In this document: positions 5,028-5,590 of the stretch, in pieces
Position numbering within the stretch: position 1 is the first letter of the stretch
Layout: each line of letters starts with the position of its first letter
Source: DATDSR01 sp036517855
GTDB lineage: Bacteria > Patescibacteriota > Minisyncoccia > Phycocordibacterales > DATDSR01
DNA: 5,590 bases
NCBI GenBank assembly: GCA_036517855.1
Contig: DATDSR010000052.1
Coordinates: forward strand, 1-5,590
Direction of reading: 5' to 3'
Notes under the pieces: model-generated
Seen by the model: only the letters and a program-made list of their open reading frames with translations
Told to the model about the DNA's origin: nothing
The model's database searches: none
Translations under genes and position numbers: made by a program

Positions 5028-5590
5028 TTATTTGGCCTTCGCCAAGAACTGTTCTACCAGCAGTTTGCCAATCGCCTTCGGCACCTTTTTGCCATACTGG
5101 TCGGCAGTCATTTTGCGGATGATGCTTGCGATTTTGCAATAACCCTCGTATTGCTCAAGCGAGAGGCGAGAGATTATCGATCTTTTAAACACCGCCTCGC
5201 CGTCGTATGTTACCACTGGTGGTCTGTGGCTCATTCTCCACAATTCAATTGCTTCATTTTCGTCGGCGGGGATTTTAAGCAAATCGCCCACCTTCACTTT
5301 GTTTTGGAGAATCACCTTGTCCCAATAAGCGAGGGGGATTTTATTATCGTGAATAAATGCTTGTTCGGGCGTGCTCAAGATGTGTCCTGAAGGAGAAACA
5401 ATTTCCTCCGGCACCGATTCTGTTGGCGTGGTTGCCTCATGGAAAGGTTCGGGAGTGGTGACTTGAGTTGGGGTTTGTTCTGGTCCCGGCACGGCTCCCT
5501 TGGTTTCGGGCGCCACCGTTGTTTCGTTAGTCCCTTTATTGAATTCGTCGAGTTCTTGCTCGGTGAGTTCGGTTGAAGTGGCGGGGTGTT
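5028..5590 (-). CDS. Unrecognised protein, C-terminal part (5' end outside window)
   Basis: On the minus strand the frame runs open from the window edge to a TAA at 5028-5030, giving 186 visible residues. The GTG at 5516 is probably internal because the frame continues upstream without a stop. The visible N-terminal part is a low-complexity, acidic, Thr/Pro/Glu-rich linker (TELTEQELDEFNKGTNET, then TPTQVTTPEPFHEATTPTE). The last ~110 residues look folded: STPEQAFIHDNKIPLAYW, VKVGDLLKIPADENEAIELW, TYDGEAVFKRSIISRLSLEQYEG, then a basic helical tail ending LVEQFLAKAK. No membrane segment or catalytic motif is visible in this part. The gene converges on the hydrolase with 3 bp between stop codons and no good bidirectional terminator. 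I do not recognise a family. The linker suggests a tail domain tethered to something N-terminal, which lies beyond the window. Confidence 0.7.
   Translation of the reverse strand, partial: HPATSTELTEQELDEFNKGTNETTVAPETKGAVPGPEQTPTQVTTPEPFHEATTPTESVPEEIVSPSGHILSTPEQAFIHDNKIPLAYWDKVILQNKVKVGDLLKIPADENEAIELWRMSHRPPVVTYDGEAVFKRSIISRLSLEQYEGYCKIASIIRKMTADQYGKKVPKAIGKLLVEQFLAKAK

Noticed and set aside
5031..5046. TTGGC-CTTC-GCCAA hairpin as a bidirectional terminator between the convergent genes
   Set aside because: The stem is only 5 bp, lies inside the coding end of the minus-strand gene, and has no T-run on either strand.
5514..5516. GTG at 5516 as the start of the minus-strand gene
   Set aside because: The frame continues without a stop to the window edge, and the same low-complexity composition extends upstream, so the real start lies outside the window.

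Overview
The window looks like part of a small-genome bacterium of the Candidate Phyla Radiation (Patescibacteria, probably Parcubacteria-like). This is inferred from the kind of genes present: a large soluble VirD4/TraG-like ATPase, a LysM-LysM-M23 peptidase ending right after the HLHLEVRG block, compact gene spacing, and two genes whose extended -10 boxes sit at leaderless distance from their ATG codons. No rRNA or marker gene is present to prove it. The code appears standard: TAA, TAG and TGA all serve as stops.

Region 1 (1-679) is AT-richer than the rest and holds an overlapping two-gene unit. It contains the C-terminal end of a Panacea/SocA-like (DUF4065) antitoxin and a RelE/HigB-like toxin, which is a type II toxin-antitoxin pair. 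Region 2 (683-1072) is a small coiled-coil protein of unknown function with its own extended -10 promoter inside the toxin's last codons. Region 3 (1085-1489) is a compact cassette: a DUF559 (Vsr-like PD-(D/E)XK) endonuclease gene between two perfect 25-nt hairpin repeats in inverted orientation, with the gene's stop codon inside the right-hand repeat. It looks like an inserted, possibly mobile, repeat-endonuclease unit.

Region 4 (1515-3818) is the large ATPase, with a TGGTATAAT box 6 nt before its ATG. The small protein and the ATPase share this leaderless promoter layout, so they may once have been adjacent and later split by the DUF559 cassette. Region 5 (3819-5024) starts with a 93-bp intergenic stretch holding a weak terminator-like hairpin overlapped by a sigma70-type promoter, then a leader with two hairpins, then a membrane-anchored peptidoglycan hydrolase (two LysM domains plus an intact M23 active site). 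Region 6 (5028-5590, minus strand) is the 3' end of an unrecognised gene with a Thr/Pro/Glu-rich linker, convergent with the hydrolase and only 3 bp away.

The ATPase and the wall hydrolase could both serve a cell-surface machine for DNA or protein transport, but that link rests on proximity alone. The two most interesting items are the hairpin-bracketed DUF559 cassette and the repeated leaderless extended -10 layout.
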